Source: an uncultured Paraprevotella sp. (GTDB lineage Bacteria > Bacteroidota > Bacteroidia > Bacteroidales > Bacteroidaceae). From it: a stretch of 6,706 nt of DNA. Positions 5,329-6,706 of the stretch are shown here, piece by piece (position 1 is the stretch's first letter; every line of letters begins with the position of its first letter). The notes under the pieces were generated by a model that worked only from the letters and a program-made list of their open reading frames with translations, was not told the origin of the DNA and did no database searches. A program made the position numbers and the translations under genes. The stretch is taken from assembly GCA_900766785.1 (NCBI GenBank), contig CAAFWT010000054.1, positions 1 through 6,706 on the forward strand, written 5' to 3'.

Positions 5329-5355
5329 TCACAGAAAACAAAAAAGCAAGGGATT

Positions 5356-6453
5356 ATGAAAAGGAATTTTATAATGCTTTTAGCGCTTGTGGTGCTTCCT
5401 TACAATATAGCACTTGCGCAGAGTACTGATGACGACATGTATTTTGTACCCAGCAAGAAGAAAGCCAAAGTGGAAACACCTGCACCCGAAGTGAGGAAGA
5501 CGGTATCATCCACTCCTTCATCAGCATCCGTAGATAAGGACGAGGTGGATTTCCACACAGGAAATCTGCGCGATGTGGACGAATACAATCGCCGAGTCAA
5601 TGATGCAGAACGCGTTACCACACGCCTCATAGGGGACACTCTGTATGTGACTACTACCGATAGCACCGGTGCCGAGGTGGTGGTTCGTTACAATGATGGA
5701 GATATATCCTCCGACCATGATTTGGCTGATACTGGCGACAAATACCGTTATGATGATGAGGTAGACGGCTATTATGATGATGATTACTATTACTCCACCC
5801 GTCTATACCGATTCAGAGGTATGGCATGGCGCTCTCCTTTCCTTTGGGATGTGTGCTATGGATGGTATGATCCCTGGTACGATCCCTGGTATGGATGGTA
5901 CATGCCTTATTATCATTATGGATTCTATAGTTGGTTTGACTGGGGATGGGGCTGGCATCATCATCCCGGATGGGATTGCGGATGGGGACATCATGGCTAC
6001 TATCGTGACTGTCTGCCTCACCGTCCTACGTTGGCTTACCGTAACCATGGCGAGAGAGGTGGCAGATATATGACTGGCGGGAATATTGCCAGTACACGAG
6101 CCGGCAGGGTAGGAAGCACCCGGATGGGTTCAACCACACGATCCAATTCTTATGCTACCACCAGGCCACAGCGTACTGTGGGTGGACGTACCACCACCAC
6201 CCGGGGAACCACTGGCTATGGAACCTTACGGGGAGATCGCACGCCAACCACTACAAGGAGTACTACAGAGTCCAGGACTCGCTCTACATATGTTCCCAGC
6301 CGCAGTTATGGAGAAAGCACTTCAAGCAGAAGTTCATCCTTCAGCAGCGGAACGCGTGGAGGAAGCTTCGGTGGTGGCAGCTTTGGCGGTTCCAGTGGCG
6401 GAGGCAGCTTCGGTGGTTCCAGAGGTGGAGGTGGCGGAAGAGGCGGACGTTAA
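5356..6453 (+). CDS. Exported Trp/Tyr/Gly-rich protein with Ser/Arg/Gly-rich tail, function unknown
   Basis: This 365-residue protein resembles an uncharacterised class of Bacteroidetes secreted proteins that I recall being loosely labelled vitellogenin-like; I assign no function. A signal peptide (1-21, ending NIALA before QSTDDD) predicts export. Residues 23-60 are Lys/Pro/Ser/Thr-rich. A more ordinary segment (about 61-112) contains FHTGNLRDVDEYNRR and a strand-like TLYVTTTDSTGAEVVVRYN. An acidic Tyr/Asp stretch (113-146) leads to an aromatic core (156-217) with twelve Trp plus many Tyr, His and Gly, including the repeat YDPWYDPWYGWY. After CLPHRPTLAYRNHG the tail (about 231-365) is rich in Thr, Ser, Arg and Gly, and ends in FGGGS/FGGS repeats and RGGR. 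There are three Cys (167, 208, 219). No lipobox or C-terminal sorting domain is seen. The start 5356 is set by the promoter overlapping the earlier ATG and by the signal peptide. It probably shares an operon with the following outer-membrane gene. Confidence 0.85.
   Translation: MKRNFIMLLALVVLPYNIALAQSTDDDMYFVPSKKKAKVETPAPEVRKTVSSTPSSASVDKDEVDFHTGNLRDVDEYNRRVNDAERVTTRLIGDTLYVTTTDSTGAEVVVRYNDGDISSDHDLADTGDKYRYDDEVDGYYDDDYYYSTRLYRFRGMAWRSPFLWDVCYGWYDPWYDPWYGWYMPYYHYGFYSWFDWGWGWHHHPGWDCGWGHHGYYRDCLPHRPTLAYRNHGERGGRYMTGGNIASTRAGRVGSTRMGSTTRSNSYATTRPQRTVGGRTTTTRGTTGYGTLRGDRTPTTTRSTTESRTRSTYVPSRSYGESTSSRSSSFSSGTRGGSFGGGSFGGSSGGGSFGGSRGGGGGRGGR
5869..5892 (+). repeat. 12-bp tandem duplication in the aromatic core of the exported protein
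   Basis: GATCCCTGGTAC (5869-5880) is followed at once by GATCCCTGGTAT (5881-5892). As 12 is a multiple of 3, the repeat keeps frame and yields the doubled YDPW motif (about residues 171-178). It looks like slippage expansion and may vary in copy number between strains. Confidence 0.7.
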
Positions 6454-6509
6454 TGCATCTTCCCTGCGAGTATGATTGCTAACATGTATATCCATTAAAT
6501 GATAAGATA

Positions 6510-6706
6510 ATGAAAAGACAGATTATAGCCATAGCTCTGCTTACCCTTTCTGGAGCAGCACAGGCACAGAATACCTTCATCAACGAGCAGTTGACCAACA
6601 ATTCTCAGGACGTCATAGGTACCTCACGTTTCGTGGGTATGGGTGGTGCCATGGGAGCTCTTGGTGCCGACCTGGGCGTCATGGCTTGGAACCCTGCAGG
6701 AATTGG
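6510..6706 (+). CDS. FadL/OmpP1-like outer-membrane protein N-terminus (partial; runs past the window end)
   Basis: The 65 complete codons visible encode a signal peptide (MKRQIIAIALLTLSGAAQA, cleavage before Q20) and then a mature N-terminus with TSRFVGMGGAMGALGADLG and NPAGIG. The GMGGA...ALGAD...NPAG pattern is the typical N-terminal plug/hatch region of FadL/TodX/OmpP1-type beta-barrels, which in Bacteroidetes are often annotated as hemin receptors or hydrophobic-compound transporters. The mature protein should sit in the outer membrane; the substrate cannot be inferred. It starts 56 bp after the exported Trp-rich protein, with no promoter seen between them, so co-transcription is likely. 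The start is preceded by an A-rich leader rather than a Shine-Dalgarno site, common in this phylum. UPF0164/PorV-like relatives share the NPAG motif and remain an alternative. Confidence 0.78.
   Translation, partial: MKRQIIAIALLTLSGAAQAQNTFINEQLTNNSQDVIGTSRFVGMGGAMGALGADLGVMAWNPAGI

Noticed and set aside
5774..6073. Met/Ile-rich frame inside the exported-protein gene
   Set aside because: It is an out-of-frame reading of the Trp/Tyr/His codons in the aromatic core; the main frame has a signal peptide and a strong promoter.
6152..6475. Pro/Ala/Val-rich frame overlapping the end of the exported-protein gene
   Set aside because: It is an out-of-frame reading of the Gly/Ser/Arg repeat codons, without its own start signals.

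Overview
This window reads as a piece of a Bacteroidales chromosome, probably Prevotellaceae or Bacteroidaceae. Three things point there: the protein families (M18 aminopeptidase, PrmA, MurQ, paired deoxynucleoside kinases, a FadL-like outer-membrane protein), A-rich leaders without strong Shine-Dalgarno sites, and Bacteroidetes-type promoters (TTTG about 20 bp before TAnnTTTG). I saw no tRNA, rRNA, CRISPR array, insertion sequence or phage gene.

Left part, minus strand (1-2672). A probable operon is transcribed leftwards: murQ (N-acetylmuramic acid 6-phosphate etherase), then two tandem deoxynucleoside kinase paralogues, with gaps of 24 and 50 bp. After a 209-bp spacer comes the start of a Clp/Hsp100 ATPase (ClpC-like) that leaves the window at base 1. 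That spacer carries a sigma-54-like -24/-12 element and several dyads, so the Clp gene appears to have its own, specially controlled promoter. The murQ operon suggests salvage: MurNAc-6-phosphate from cell-wall turnover, and deoxynucleosides from DNA turnover.

Middle part. An M18 zinc aminopeptidase gene (2751-4046, plus strand) diverges from murQ. Their promoter -7 elements lie 4 bp apart, and the aminopeptidase promoter excludes the longer upstream start at 2697. Between the aminopeptidase and the convergent prmA (4346-5227, minus strand) lies a 299-bp spacer. It holds seven 12-bp palindromes in strict 22-bp phase (4146-4289) whose bases change while symmetry is largely kept. This is the most unusual structure in the window, and I do not recognise it as a described element.

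Right part, plus strand (5297-6706). A near-perfect promoter (TTTG, 20 bp, TACCTTTG) drives an exported protein with a Trp/Tyr/Gly/His-rich core and a Ser/Thr/Arg/Gly-rich tail. It is followed 56 bp later by the start of a FadL/OmpP1-like outer-membrane protein that leaves the window. The two probably form a cell-envelope operon. prmA is divergent from this operon, with a GGGGAA/TTCCCC dyad between the two promoters.
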